Shown here: positions 34,001-43,592 of the stretch, piece after piece
Layout of the letters: the number at the start of each line of letters is the position of its first letter
Numbering within the stretch: the stretch's first letter is position 1
Source: a virus
IMG/VR virus record: IMGVR_UViG_3300042563_001911
Span: 1-54,368 of that record
Length of the DNA stretch: 54,368 bases
Strand: one strand, 5' to 3'
Notes under the pieces: model-generated
What the model was told of the DNA's origin: nothing
The model's input: the letters and a program-made list of their open reading frames with translations, nothing else
Database searches by the model: none
Made by a program: the position numbers and the translations under genes

Positions 34001-36099
34001 CTATTCCTCAAAGTGAGTCTGGTACGGGAACGCAAGTTGAATGTACTAAAAATGTTGTATCATCATCGGGTACAGATGTTTCTAACAAAAAAGCTGAGAC
34101 ATATTCAACAGATGCTATGGCATGTAGAAGAGTTAAAATTAATAGTATTGCAATTGCACCAATTGCTCCAACAACTATAGTAAAACCACCTGAAAAGGCG
34201 GAAATAATAACGCCTGAAGTGACCAATACAACAATTAATACGATTAAACCTGTTCAGACAGTTACAATTGAACAAAAATTAAAAGAAGGTATTGGGAAAA
34301 GAATTATTAGACAATTATTAACTGAATGTGACTATTTTGATGTTATTAAAGAAACTAATCCTATGGTATATGGGTCTATAGCGGATAAAATTAAATTTTT
34401 CAATCCCGCTTTTCACTCTATGACACCTGAAGGTTTAAATTCTAGACTTACATTTTTAAATCAATGTGTTAGACCTGGTGAAACAATTCCTGTGATAGGC
34501 GCGGACGGTAAACCAAAATATAATGATGCGGTTAATACTTCATTTGGAGCGCCACCGGTATTAGTATTGAGAATTGGGGATTTCTATAACGGAAAAATAA
34601 TTCCAAAAACAATATCATTTACATATGAACCATTATTGTTGGATATGAATCCGGAAGGAATTGGTATTCAACCGATGTTAGCTAACGTAAATTTAAGTTT
34701 TGATATGATTGGTGGTATGGGACTTGCTAGACCTGTCGAACAATTACAAAACGCGTTGTCATTTAATTTCTACGCAAATACTGAAATTTATGATGAAAGG
34801 GCTAAATGGACAGAAGATACTTCAGCGTTAGATGCTACATTAATCCAATCAATATTAAATGCTCAACCACCGGTTACTGTTAATAATGTTCAAAATGAAA
34901 TTACTAATGATGGTGGAAATACTATTGGTGACATATTAACTAACATTCCGGTTACTAGTGGTCAAACAGGGGAAATTACCTATATGAGTATTATGGATAA
35001 AATATTAGATGCTACGAAAGAATATTATACAAATGTTTTAAATCAAAGTGATAGTATTGTGAAATCATACAATTATGGTGTGTGGCAATTAATAACTCAG
35101 GATAGATTGTATACTTCGGGAGAAATAAGTTTAAATTCTAGTAGTATATTAGCTCCAATTTATGGAAAACCGGAAGGTGTTGAAACTAAAGTGGATTCAT
35201 TATTTAGTACATTTATATCAGATATTAATGCTGATAATCCAACTAATCAAAATTATATAATATCAAGATTAGTGGGTTATAAATTTACAGATGCGACAAT
35301 TCAACGAGTTAAAACAAATATGAATCAATATATTACCACATTAAAAGGGGGTTATAGTAGTGGTTTATTCACTAAAATTCAAGAAATTGTAATATTAGAA
35401 CAAAGTATGGTTCAAATTATTAGAAAAATAAATTTAGTAACAACTAAAACGGATGGTAAAATTTTAGACACCGGGATTCCTCGTGTTTATACTATTTCAG
35501 GTACAACCGAAGTTAATACCGCTAGTCTTGGGTCTCCATTAGACACATATCAAGAATTGTGTGATGACTATCGTTTAGTTGGTATTAGATTAGACGATTT
35601 TAATGTGTTAATGGATGCTGAAAAAATAATTACAACAGTTACTGTACCATATGAAGGTCCTGGTGAATTTGAACCAATTTCAAAAGATTTTGCAACAGCG
35701 TCAGTTCAGGATAAAAGACAATTTATGGTAATGGCTCAAATATTTAATGATAAAAATAAATTAACACAATTTAAGAATGCTATCATTAGCGGAGAATTAA
35801 AAAGTGATAATAAATTAGTTAGAAAATTTAATAATATTTGTGATGATTTTGCCGATTTAACTAAAAAAGAATTAATTGCTGAAGAAAAATTTATTAAAAC
35901 GATTAAAGGAAAAGAATCTTATTTAAAATTTGTAAATCAACCGGCTTATCCTAAAGGTAAATTGAGAAAGTTTACTTATACTACGGTTCCTGACCCTGCA
36001 ACTGAAACACAACAAAAAACAGATATTGCTAATTTATATAAAACTGTAAATGTTAATAATGATAAATTAACGTTTGATGGTAAAATAAAATTTGATTAA
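31084..36099 (+). CDS. Large baseplate/tail-tube-initiator-like protein with embedded OmpA-like domain
   Basis: 1671 aa. The N-terminal half (~1-600) is Gly/Asn/Pro-rich and low in recognisable motifs. Residues ~895-1025 look like an OmpA C-terminal domain: INIQMVGSASATAS, NTNLSKRRNDSVIQFL, a Glu-Gly-Glu loop and ACRRVKI. Residues ~1130-1260 (APPVLVLRIGDFYNGKI, SFTYEPLLLDMNPEGIGIQP) resemble baseplate proteins that cap the tail tube. It is followed after 2 bases by a LysM protein and then the giant hub. OmpA domains bind peptidoglycan; here the usual ligand Asp (TD in the family motif) is replaced by Ser-Ala. Function is inferred. Confidence 0.55.
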   Translation: MAESSLSFASTSSFRNSLMAKNLAPYSVQGVYTPPANQVNYETILGVSNVIDSPGELITNDPYGNLLYPLNEYGPNGGYNLEINFNGPPLPVNSNQGEYNPNDTALDLLNEFFIDAAYIQNGYGPSGGYNDLVIITDVENNNKIYQPYWEPPSFAPSTYSPYNILLSNNPIGSNGLLSQDSFIARFGALELNSLLKKRIDAELFQNTLGQINLQSLQDPFEISMMLSGQQPLIYKNWKITVPENPVVAAADFLTRLAGAYWPVSLIPGDYFNDNNENSQTQQTSNALSTVNQLTGGLLGPILNLSRGGSQIFLANTGNGQRSVLFANINYNRYQPSYDKDYGLLFGVAQGLVNLLVPNINPGNGTLVGGYYVGNRTSEPSYITSPPNQIPVNAFGQQDPSPVYGPSEMGILYEGNESTLNNFGLGGKSYSDGGGIDGGFVWVSPKYKANAGFRAIPGGGSGTMDEDYQLVSGNITRDESTNIEFKSTSILDQTQRLIDSADSVTGIARLKHVGNAMNQISKVFNDGYKEITKGSQVLSYTDNTTGGAAGIEYCRVFTKDNPYYAYNDLQKTDGITTSGRRFTHSVLDNTYNLNITPLRNPGSTNIIANNVNGTGGYAKKYMFSIENLAWRTSSRPGFTYDELPVCEKGPNGGRVMWFPPYDLKFSDSSTANWNDTSFLGRPEPIYTYKNTSRTGSLSWKIIVDSPSVMNAVVEKQLKGQNKERINSIIDSFFAGCVKYDIYELALKFNTIPTKDLYTYQEILSKPNLTNEELKSVSASIPRENSVTQGGAGTPGDATNSTTNPDTSIDDFKKNYSQLAFYFDNDIPDPNSKGVVSSVPYNETYETYTSDGNIKTYVDTASAIFNVGVTNRNVGEFFTNIVKDNYKKIALNDKNFIVDAYNILKEKKGTINIQMVGSASATASVPYNTNLSKRRNDSVIQFLKEYKIGEANLAPFFENGTLQITLQSGEGEKISIPQSESGTGTQVECTKNVVSSSGTDVSNKKAETYSTDAMACRRVKINSIAIAPIAPTTIVKPPEKAEIITPEVTNTTINTIKPVQTVTIEQKLKEGIGKRIIRQLLTECDYFDVIKETNPMVYGSIADKIKFFNPAFHSMTPEGLNSRLTFLNQCVRPGETIPVIGADGKPKYNDAVNTSFGAPPVLVLRIGDFYNGKIIPKTISFTYEPLLLDMNPEGIGIQPMLANVNLSFDMIGGMGLARPVEQLQNALSFNFYANTEIYDERAKWTEDTSALDATLIQSILNAQPPVTVNNVQNEITNDGGNTIGDILTNIPVTSGQTGEITYMSIMDKILDATKEYYTNVLNQSDSIVKSYNYGVWQLITQDRLYTSGEISLNSSSILAPIYGKPEGVETKVDSLFSTFISDINADNPTNQNYIISRLVGYKFTDATIQRVKTNMNQYITTLKGGYSSGLFTKIQEIVILEQSMVQIIRKINLVTTKTDGKILDTGIPRVYTISGTTEVNTASLGSPLDTYQELCDDYRLVGIRLDDFNVLMDAEKIITTVTVPYEGPGEFEPISKDFATASVQDKRQFMVMAQIFNDKNKLTQFKNAIISGELKSDNKLVRKFNNICDDFADLTKKELIAEEKFIKTIKGKESYLKFVNQPAYPKGKLRKFTYTTVPDPATETQQKTDIANLYKTVNVNNDKLTFDGKIKFD

Positions 36100-36101
36100 T
36101 T

Positions 36102-36428
36102 ATGGGTACTAAAGATTATTATAATAGATACAATAATTTTATCGTTAATGGACAACAAACAGTTGTACCATATATTGCTCTGCCAAGTAAATCTACAGAC
36201 AAAAGATATATTTTTAAAGTTGCTCAATCTAGATTAGATAAAGTTTCTCAACAATATTATGGTAGTCCTTTCTTTAGTTGGTTAATATTACAAGCAAATC
36301 CACTATATGCTGGTCAAGAGTGGAATATCCCCGATGGGGCTATCTTGACAATACCCTATCCTTTAATAGCGTCTTTACAGGATTACAACAATGACCTAGA
36401 AAATTACTTCTTTTATTATGGTAGATAA
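36102..36428 (+). CDS. LysM-domain baseplate protein (gp53/tail-protein-X-like)
   Basis: 108 aa. Residues ~35-95 form a LysM-like unit: YIFKVAQSRLDKVSQQYYG, FFSWLILQANPLYAG, IPDGAILTIPYPL. LysM-bearing small proteins bind peptidoglycan or link hub to tube in T4-like and P2-like phages. Its last 11 bases overlap the start of the 2300-aa hub gene, indicating coupled translation. Confidence 0.72.
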   Translation: MGTKDYYNRYNNFIVNGQQTVVPYIALPSKSTDKRYIFKVAQSRLDKVSQQYYGSPFFSWLILQANPLYAGQEWNIPDGAILTIPYPLIASLQDYNNDLENYFFYYGR

Positions 36429-39400
36429 ATCGGAAAATATATTAGTTGAGTTTGATTATAATAACATATCAATCATTGACCCAAATAAAGTTATAGATAA
36501 TGACGGAAAAGTACAAGAACGATATGTTAAGCAGGAAAATTTAGTAATGTATGCTAATTTGGAGTGTAAAGTTTTACCTCGTACCAAATTAGCACTTGGT
36601 GTTGCAAATAACGACCAAGTACAAACAGTTTCAATAGCCACTATTAATTTTTTAAAACCGGGTGATAAAACATTTCTAGATAATTCGTATACAGATGAAT
36701 TAACCGGTAAAGATACGATAAAAGGTAATGGTGTAAATCAACCAAAACTAACATCAGTTTCAAACCCAAATAAAAGTAGCGATTTTTACATTAGACAAAC
36801 TATTAATTCAGGGGGTAAACAAGCCTCAGTTGATAATGGATTGTTGGGTATTACATCAATTAATATTAGACAAGGTTTAGATTTTTTACCTTCAATCACT
36901 ATTGAATTAGAAGATGTTAAAGGTAGAGCCATGTTTGAGGCGGGTGATAATTCACCATACGCCGCATTTTTTAATTTACCATATCCAATGTTTCAATTAA
37001 CAATAAAAGGGTTTTATGGTAAAGCGGTTAAATTAAAATTAATGTTACAAACATTTTCAACTAGATATGACACATCTAATGGAAATTTTAAAATTAAATT
37101 ACAATTTTTTACTTACAAATATACATTGTTAAGTGAGGTACCTATGGCGGCATTAATTGCTGTCCCACATATGTATCAATCTAGAGTTAATATACAAACA
37201 GTTAAAGGGGGTTCTAGTAATTTTTCAAACGTCCAAGATTCTATTGTTTCAAGAGGGTATCAAAAAGTTAGAGAGTTATATAGTGAATATAAATCAAAAG
37301 GTATGATACCTGATGATTTTCCTGAAATTACTGTTGTACAAATGAAAAATAGGATTGAAAATTTTATTAAAAATATTTTATCTTCATTTTCACAACAAAA
37401 TTTAGACCCATTAACTTATGTTGAAGAATATCAAAGATTGTTGGGTAATTTAGATAAGGATGTTTATGCCGGTGCCGGAACTTCATGGTTTTATACATAT
37501 ATGGATACTGAAAATTATTTAGTTATGAAAGGTGTTAATGGTGTTAATGGAATTACTGAAGGTAGTAAGGTGTATACATTTAAACCTGAAATAAATACTG
37601 CTACAAAAAGAGATGCCGCTTTGGCTAAACTACAAGGTATTATTAGTGAAGCTCAAGAAAAAATGGATAAAAATCCTGTTTGTGGTGTTAATGGTAAATA
37701 TACCATTGATGGTAAAACAAATACTGATTCAAAAGTACCATTTAAAATTAAACCAAGTATATTTCCCGTAGAACCAAAAGAAAACGATGTTAATGTTGAA
37801 GAAACCTATCGTCAAAGAAAAAAATTATCAACACAACCAACACCATTACAACTTCAGGAATTTAAAAATCAACTAGCAACTGAAGGAATTTTTAATTCAT
37901 TAGTGATAGTAAATAAAAAAGGTTCTGAAGAAAAAAAATTCCTATTTTATATATTTGAGGGTAAAGATAGATTTGAAGATTTAATTAATCAAATGGCTAC
38001 ACTTGTTAAAAAAGCTAAAGAAAATATTCAAGAAGAATTAACAGAGGCTTTAACTAATTTATTACAAAAGAAAGATAATGGTATTGGATTTGTTCCAAAT
38101 ATTAGAAATGTATTGGCGGTTATTTTTGCAAATGGTGAAGCATTCCTAAGATTAATGGATGATGTTCATGTACAAGCTTGGAATTTAAATGATACACAAA
38201 TTAAAGCCAGAAGAAACTCAATTTTAAATCCTGAAACAGCAAATGCTTCTGTAGATAATTTAACATCTGGTGATAATAAAACATTACCAATATATCCTTG
38301 GCCTCAAATGTTGACAGCGACTTCAGGTAAAGATGGTCGTGAAAAATTTGAATTAACTTATCCGGGAGATAAAAATGTTATAAGTCAAACTAAAGCGTAT
38401 TTAACAGATTTATGGCCTGAAGTTGAATTTGTTGAAGAATTTATTAGAGCAACAACTCAAACAGTAAAACCACCGGCTGACCCGACAGAAACCTCAAATC
38501 CTGTAACCGACATTCAAAGAGTTTCGTTAGACGCAATTGAATTTCCAATTAGTAATGCTGTTTATGATAATAAAGAAGAAATTAAATATTTTTATGAAAT
38601 ATTTGAAAGAATATTTTTAACATCTAACTACTCAGGTTTATTAAGAAGTAATGGTAATACTCAGGATGCGGATAAAGTAACAGACGTTATCGCTGAAGCA
38701 GAAAGTATTAATATTATTCAAAGTTTATCAAATGATAATCCTTTTATTATTAAAAAATTAAAAGAGTTTGGTGTTAATGCGGGTAATTTTGAAATTTTGA
38801 TGAGACATATCTCAAATGATGGAACAGGTGAGAGTTGGCAGAACTTTATTAGAGGTATCTTTAATACATCATATATTAAAAACAAAGTTAATAATTCTAG
38901 TTTTGAATTTTTAAGTCAAAATTTATTAAATGAATCTAAATCACAACCATTAGTTTCTTTACCGGGTGAAAAAAATATTAATGATTTTATATCAAATTCA
39001 ACATCAAGTAATGTTTTTAATTTAACTGACACATATCCATTTACAAATTTTGCTTGGGTTAAAAGTGAGTTGGCGAATGGTAATTCAATTTCTGATATTA
39101 AATCATCGTATAATACAACAAAAGTGTTAACGTATAATACTAATAAAAAAATAATATCTAATTTTTTAGATATTACTAATGATGATAATAGAAGACCTTT
39201 TACTAACTTTTTATTTAATAATATTAAATCCCCAATTTATTATTTTGATTTAAAATTATTTTATGAAAATAGAAGTTTTGATTCTCAATTACCGACAGAA
39301 GGTAATTTAAGATATTTAAATTATTCAGGATTGGTGTCAAGTAACCAAACTGTGTCAATGTTAAACACTCCATATTTTACTAATTCAATTCAAGAAGGTG

Positions 39401-42400
39401 TTAAAAATTTTAGAAATGGGAGTGAATATCCATTTGTGGCGTCAGCTTATTTGTTTTTAAATAGTTTACCATTATCAACGCTTAGAGAAAAGTACAAAAC
39501 TTATGAGACAAATTCCGTAACGGATTTAGACTATATTTTTGCAACGCTTAAAAAATTTGGTGCGGTACATAAATTACCATATGCTTGGATATTAAAAATT
39601 GGTTCTGTTTGGAACCGATATAAAAATTTTGTTGAGACAGGTGTTGATATTATTGATACATCGTGGTCCGGATTTAGTTATGTGCATAATTATGACCCTG
39701 TTACAAATTCTGCATCTAGAAATTATGGGTTAACAATTAACGGAGCTCAAATGGATATTGTATTAGAAAAAAATACAACATTAGGTCTTGAGACATCATC
39801 ATTAATGAATACCGGATTTTACCCATTATTGATTAATGATTTTAATGTGTTTTATCAAGGGTTCCAAATTTATTCAGGTTATACCGATACCGATATTCAA
39901 AATGGGTTTAGTTCAGGTGTTACATTAAATTATGTGCCTGAAGCGATTATTAATATGCCAGAAGGGTTTGACCCGAATAATCCAAAAAGAGATTTAAGGG
40001 TTATTCCCTGGTCAGTTTATATTACAACATTAGATAAAACTTCATCATATATTATCCCATCACAAGGTGCTTTAATAAATCAGACAAGTAATGAATGTAT
40101 TACTGAGGAAACAAATCAATTAAAATATGAGATAACTGGAAATACGGCAATGTATAATGGTTCTGTTAGATTATTTTGGTCGGCGCCTAACTATGGGTAT
40201 TTTGATATTACTAAAGTTGTAAAACCAACACCTCTAAAATATTTAAAACAAGTTTTTAATCTTACCGGAAATACTAAACAAGAAAATTTTTCTATTAATG
40301 GAAAACAAGATGATTACACAGAAATTAGTGAAATGTTCTCAGTATTTGAAAAAGAAATTTTAGATAGTTTTGAGTCAGAATTTTTAAATTTTTCAAAATC
40401 AATTTATGATTTTGATAGTGAGTTTATATCAAACAGTGATACAGAAAGTACAAAATCCTTTAAGAATTTTCAAATGTTAATGAGAAATTTAATGAAAATA
40501 CCTAAAATAACTGGTACGACAATAAATACTGAATTAGTTTCGGCTGTCCAAGAATCTCAATTAACTGTTTTATCTAACCTTTTACAATCATTTTTAAATT
40601 ATGACGTGGTTTTTAAATATGGTAATCCGGCAAGTTTTGATAAAAGATTATTTTATACTTTTTCAAATGGGTTGATTGCTGACCCATATACGTGGAGTAA
40701 ATACTCATTTCAAATACCAACTCCATTGCCGACATCAGGTGGTACAGTTACACTATCTCAATCTATTACTAACTATCCAAACGAATGGAAGGCGTTACAA
40801 TTATATGTAGGGTTTTCAGAGATACCTCAATTACGTTATAGTAATAATGGTTCTTATATAACTGATTTCTTTGTTGATTGTAATATAGATTTTAGTGTTG
40901 ATAATATTAAAACTTTTGCACCAATTATTAAAATTTATGCGACTCAAAAATTAAATGATAATACTTTAACATATAATAAATTTGTTAAATTAATGAATGA
41001 GTATATTGCGAGTACGGATAAATTTCAAAGTATTATTATTAATAAATTAATGCCTAAATTACAAAAACAATTACCGGATGTTGGTAGTACACCAGACGCT
41101 GTTTTGGCAACAGCTTTAGAAGGTCCTCAAACAAAATTAGAATATTGGGAATCATTTAAAGCATTAAATGATAAATGGATTGCGGGAAATGATTTTAAAA
41201 CTAAGACACTTTTTGAAGATATTTTATTGATGGATAGAGCAAATAGAAATATTGGGGATAAAGTGTTAGTAGATATTCATAAATTGAAAAAAACGTTGAC
41301 AAATATAAATCCTAAAACAAGTATGTTGATTTTTGTCCAAGATATTTTAGTAACAAATAATTTTGTTGTTATGAATATACCGTCTTATGTTAATTTTTAT
41401 AATGTACAAGATGCCGTTAAAAATCCTGTACCAAAACCGGAAGGGACTATTGATTTTGCGAATACAATGTTTGGAACATTTTTAAATGTTGATTATAGAA
41501 ATTCTTCGGCTAAAATGGTTTGTTTTTATGCTGGAAAACCAAGTGAACAACCGGATTTTAAAAATAATGCTAACGTAAGATTTAAAGGGGATTCCTTTGA
41601 TTTAAGAAGAGCGAGTGATAATCCATTAATTGAAGACCAAATAGGTAAACAAGATTGGGATAAATCTAATAAAGTTGTTGGGTTTAATGTTGATGTGGGA
41701 CCACAAAATCAATCAATTTTTCATGGGTTCCAAATAGACCAAAGTGCGGGGCAAGCAACTGCGGAGTCATTACAACAAACAGATGAATTAGTTAAACAAT
41801 CGTCAGGTAAAGCGGCTGGTACTCAAAATGTTTCATTATATAACTTATATAAAAATAGAAGTTATGCTTGTACTGTATCTATGATGGGTAATGCAATGAT
41901 TCAACCAACAATGTATTTTAATTTAAGACATGTACCAATGTTTAGTGGGGCATATATGATTCAGGAAGTTAATCATAGTATTGGTCCGGGAACATTTGAG
42001 ACAGTTTTTAAAGGTATTAGGCAATCCATTTCAAATTTACCGGAAATTGATAGTTACATCCAAACATTAAAAACTAATTTATTAACGTCTATTATTGAGA
42101 AAAACAAACAAGATAAACAAGCGGCGATAAAAGAAAGTGGTACAAAAGGAACTGATGTTATTAGTCAAGCTAATGACAAGGTTAAACAAGCATCATCTAA
42201 AGAAGCTAATAGTGTGTCAACTAATCCAAATTGTAAACCAAAAATAAGTAATTATGAAAAATATGTTAATGTTAGTTCTCCAACAACAACTAAATCTAAA
42301 TATAAAGATGCTATCAGTACAATTATAGTTCAAACTCAAGACCAAAAATTAAGGTATTTAGTTTTTGCGGCGATTTATTTAGGTTCGTCAAATGGAACTG

Positions 42401-43320
42401 AATTAGAAACAAAAGAAAATAACTATTCAGGTGTTAATTTATTACAAAATTGGGGTGCCACAGGAGAATCGTACTTTAATCAACAATATTATTGTATTTC
42501 AAGTGATGAGCCTTATTCAATTTTTTCAGATTTATCAAAACACGTTACCTTTTTAATTCAAAGATGGAAAGGTAGAGTTACACAATTACCTGAAATAACT
42601 GCTAAAGAGATTACTAAATTTTATACATTATATTTTTCGGCAAATGCTGAAAATATTGATGTTTATAACAAATTGGTTAAAGATAATCCGAGTCAATTAA
42701 GTCAGATGGAAACTAGTGTTCAACAATCTATTGACCTATTTAAAACCGGTAGTGGAAATGTAAGTGGGACGCCACCACCAAATACACCACCAACTACAAA
42801 TAGTAATGAGGCACTTTTTGAAAATGCTAAAAAATTTAATACGGATTCGTTAGATAATCTTGTAATAAAAAATGATGTTCTTAGTGGTAGTTTTGAGGTT
42901 GGCAATCAAGATGAATTATTAACCCAAGACTATCCCGCTAAATTATATATTTCAGGAGGAATGAATAATGTGCAAATTGGTGCTTTTACAATAAAACCGA
43001 CAACTAATAAAAATGTTGGAACATTTGTTTCTGTTACTAATATTAATGAAATTTTAGAAACGGCTAGAAATGACAAAACATATGAATTTACGCTTATAAT
43101 TAAAATTAATGCGTTTCCGGATATTAGGTATGGATATTCAAGAGTTCTTTTACCAATTAGTTGTCCGGATGAAGATTATAAATATGGTCAAATAGTTGAG
43201 GTGGGTAAATGGGAGGCAATTAAAGATAATATTTGTTGTAATTGTTATAGTGAACCATATACAGGTTCAGAGATTATTTGGGACGGAAAACCGTGTTCAA
43301 GAAACGGAACAACATGTTAA
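36418..43320 (+). CDS. Giant 2300-aa baseplate hub protein with possible C-terminal cell-wall hydrolase region
   Basis: 2300 aa. Residues ~140-260 (GITSINIRQGLDFLPSITIE, FFNLPYPMFQLTIKGFYGKA) resemble hub beta-barrel domains of the gp27/gpD type. Residues ~1765-1890 (RSYACTVSMMGNAMIQPTMY, HVPMFSGAYMIQEVNHSIGP) resemble the second gp27/gpD barrel, which implies ~1500 residues inserted between or around the barrels. Residues ~1960-2075 (LRYLVFAAIYLGSSNGTELE, EPYSIFSDLSKHVTFLIQRW) are compatible with a glucosaminidase or transglycosylase-like fold. A Pro/Thr/Asn linker near 2120 leads to a final beta-rich, Cys-containing domain. The hub call is fairly secure; the hydrolase call is weak. Confidence 0.6.
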   Translation: MVDKSENILVEFDYNNISIIDPNKVIDNDGKVQERYVKQENLVMYANLECKVLPRTKLALGVANNDQVQTVSIATINFLKPGDKTFLDNSYTDELTGKDTIKGNGVNQPKLTSVSNPNKSSDFYIRQTINSGGKQASVDNGLLGITSINIRQGLDFLPSITIELEDVKGRAMFEAGDNSPYAAFFNLPYPMFQLTIKGFYGKAVKLKLMLQTFSTRYDTSNGNFKIKLQFFTYKYTLLSEVPMAALIAVPHMYQSRVNIQTVKGGSSNFSNVQDSIVSRGYQKVRELYSEYKSKGMIPDDFPEITVVQMKNRIENFIKNILSSFSQQNLDPLTYVEEYQRLLGNLDKDVYAGAGTSWFYTYMDTENYLVMKGVNGVNGITEGSKVYTFKPEINTATKRDAALAKLQGIISEAQEKMDKNPVCGVNGKYTIDGKTNTDSKVPFKIKPSIFPVEPKENDVNVEETYRQRKKLSTQPTPLQLQEFKNQLATEGIFNSLVIVNKKGSEEKKFLFYIFEGKDRFEDLINQMATLVKKAKENIQEELTEALTNLLQKKDNGIGFVPNIRNVLAVIFANGEAFLRLMDDVHVQAWNLNDTQIKARRNSILNPETANASVDNLTSGDNKTLPIYPWPQMLTATSGKDGREKFELTYPGDKNVISQTKAYLTDLWPEVEFVEEFIRATTQTVKPPADPTETSNPVTDIQRVSLDAIEFPISNAVYDNKEEIKYFYEIFERIFLTSNYSGLLRSNGNTQDADKVTDVIAEAESINIIQSLSNDNPFIIKKLKEFGVNAGNFEILMRHISNDGTGESWQNFIRGIFNTSYIKNKVNNSSFEFLSQNLLNESKSQPLVSLPGEKNINDFISNSTSSNVFNLTDTYPFTNFAWVKSELANGNSISDIKSSYNTTKVLTYNTNKKIISNFLDITNDDNRRPFTNFLFNNIKSPIYYFDLKLFYENRSFDSQLPTEGNLRYLNYSGLVSSNQTVSMLNTPYFTNSIQEGVKNFRNGSEYPFVASAYLFLNSLPLSTLREKYKTYETNSVTDLDYIFATLKKFGAVHKLPYAWILKIGSVWNRYKNFVETGVDIIDTSWSGFSYVHNYDPVTNSASRNYGLTINGAQMDIVLEKNTTLGLETSSLMNTGFYPLLINDFNVFYQGFQIYSGYTDTDIQNGFSSGVTLNYVPEAIINMPEGFDPNNPKRDLRVIPWSVYITTLDKTSSYIIPSQGALINQTSNECITEETNQLKYEITGNTAMYNGSVRLFWSAPNYGYFDITKVVKPTPLKYLKQVFNLTGNTKQENFSINGKQDDYTEISEMFSVFEKEILDSFESEFLNFSKSIYDFDSEFISNSDTESTKSFKNFQMLMRNLMKIPKITGTTINTELVSAVQESQLTVLSNLLQSFLNYDVVFKYGNPASFDKRLFYTFSNGLIADPYTWSKYSFQIPTPLPTSGGTVTLSQSITNYPNEWKALQLYVGFSEIPQLRYSNNGSYITDFFVDCNIDFSVDNIKTFAPIIKIYATQKLNDNTLTYNKFVKLMNEYIASTDKFQSIIINKLMPKLQKQLPDVGSTPDAVLATALEGPQTKLEYWESFKALNDKWIAGNDFKTKTLFEDILLMDRANRNIGDKVLVDIHKLKKTLTNINPKTSMLIFVQDILVTNNFVVMNIPSYVNFYNVQDAVKNPVPKPEGTIDFANTMFGTFLNVDYRNSSAKMVCFYAGKPSEQPDFKNNANVRFKGDSFDLRRASDNPLIEDQIGKQDWDKSNKVVGFNVDVGPQNQSIFHGFQIDQSAGQATAESLQQTDELVKQSSGKAAGTQNVSLYNLYKNRSYACTVSMMGNAMIQPTMYFNLRHVPMFSGAYMIQEVNHSIGPGTFETVFKGIRQSISNLPEIDSYIQTLKTNLLTSIIEKNKQDKQAAIKESGTKGTDVISQANDKVKQASSKEANSVSTNPNCKPKISNYEKYVNVSSPTTTKSKYKDAISTIIVQTQDQKLRYLVFAAIYLGSSNGTELETKENNYSGVNLLQNWGATGESYFNQQYYCISSDEPYSIFSDLSKHVTFLIQRWKGRVTQLPEITAKEITKFYTLYFSANAENIDVYNKLVKDNPSQLSQMETSVQQSIDLFKTGSGNVSGTPPPNTPPTTNSNEALFENAKKFNTDSLDNLVIKNDVLSGSFEVGNQDELLTQDYPAKLYISGGMNNVQIGAFTIKPTTNKNVGTFVSVTNINEILETARNDKTYEFTLIIKINAFPDIRYGYSRVLLPISCPDEDYKYGQIVEVGKWEAIKDNICCNCYSEPYTGSEIIWDGKPCSRNGTTC

Positions 43321-43344
43321 ATTAAATTTTTTCAAAATAAAAGA

Positions 43345-43351
43345 TATTTAT
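43345..43351 (+). promoter_or_regulatory. TATTTAT motif before the 74-aa gene
   Basis: TATTTATAAATA, 12 bases before ATG 43364; the same 12-mer as at 11772. Confidence 0.5.
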
Positions 43352-43363
43352 AAATAAAAGATT

Positions 43364-43588
43364 ATGAACACGAAATTAATATTAGACAACTATTTAGGTA
43401 AAAATACCAGAAGTACCGAAAAAGATTTGGGAGATGGTTCTAAACAAGTATGTGATTTAGATACTGGTGACTGTTATACTATCAGAATGAAAGATGGTTT
43501 AATAGAAAGAGTTGATAACACATTAAATAAAAATAAAAAAATTCAAGTTGAAACTTTAACAGGTGTAAAACAACTATTAAACGGTTAA
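43364..43588 (+). CDS. Hypothetical 74-aa protein
   Basis: Not recognised. 74 aa with a central beta hairpin-like segment (QVCDLDTGDCYTIRMKDGL, two Cys eight residues apart) and charged ends. It has a TATTTAT motif 12 bases upstream and is followed 4 bases after its stop by the next gene. Late expression and a virion-related role are inferred from the motif and position. Confidence 0.6.
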   Translation: MNTKLILDNYLGKNTRSTEKDLGDGSKQVCDLDTGDCYTIRMKDGLIERVDNTLNKNKKIQVETLTGVKQLLNG

Positions 43589-43592
43589 TAAC

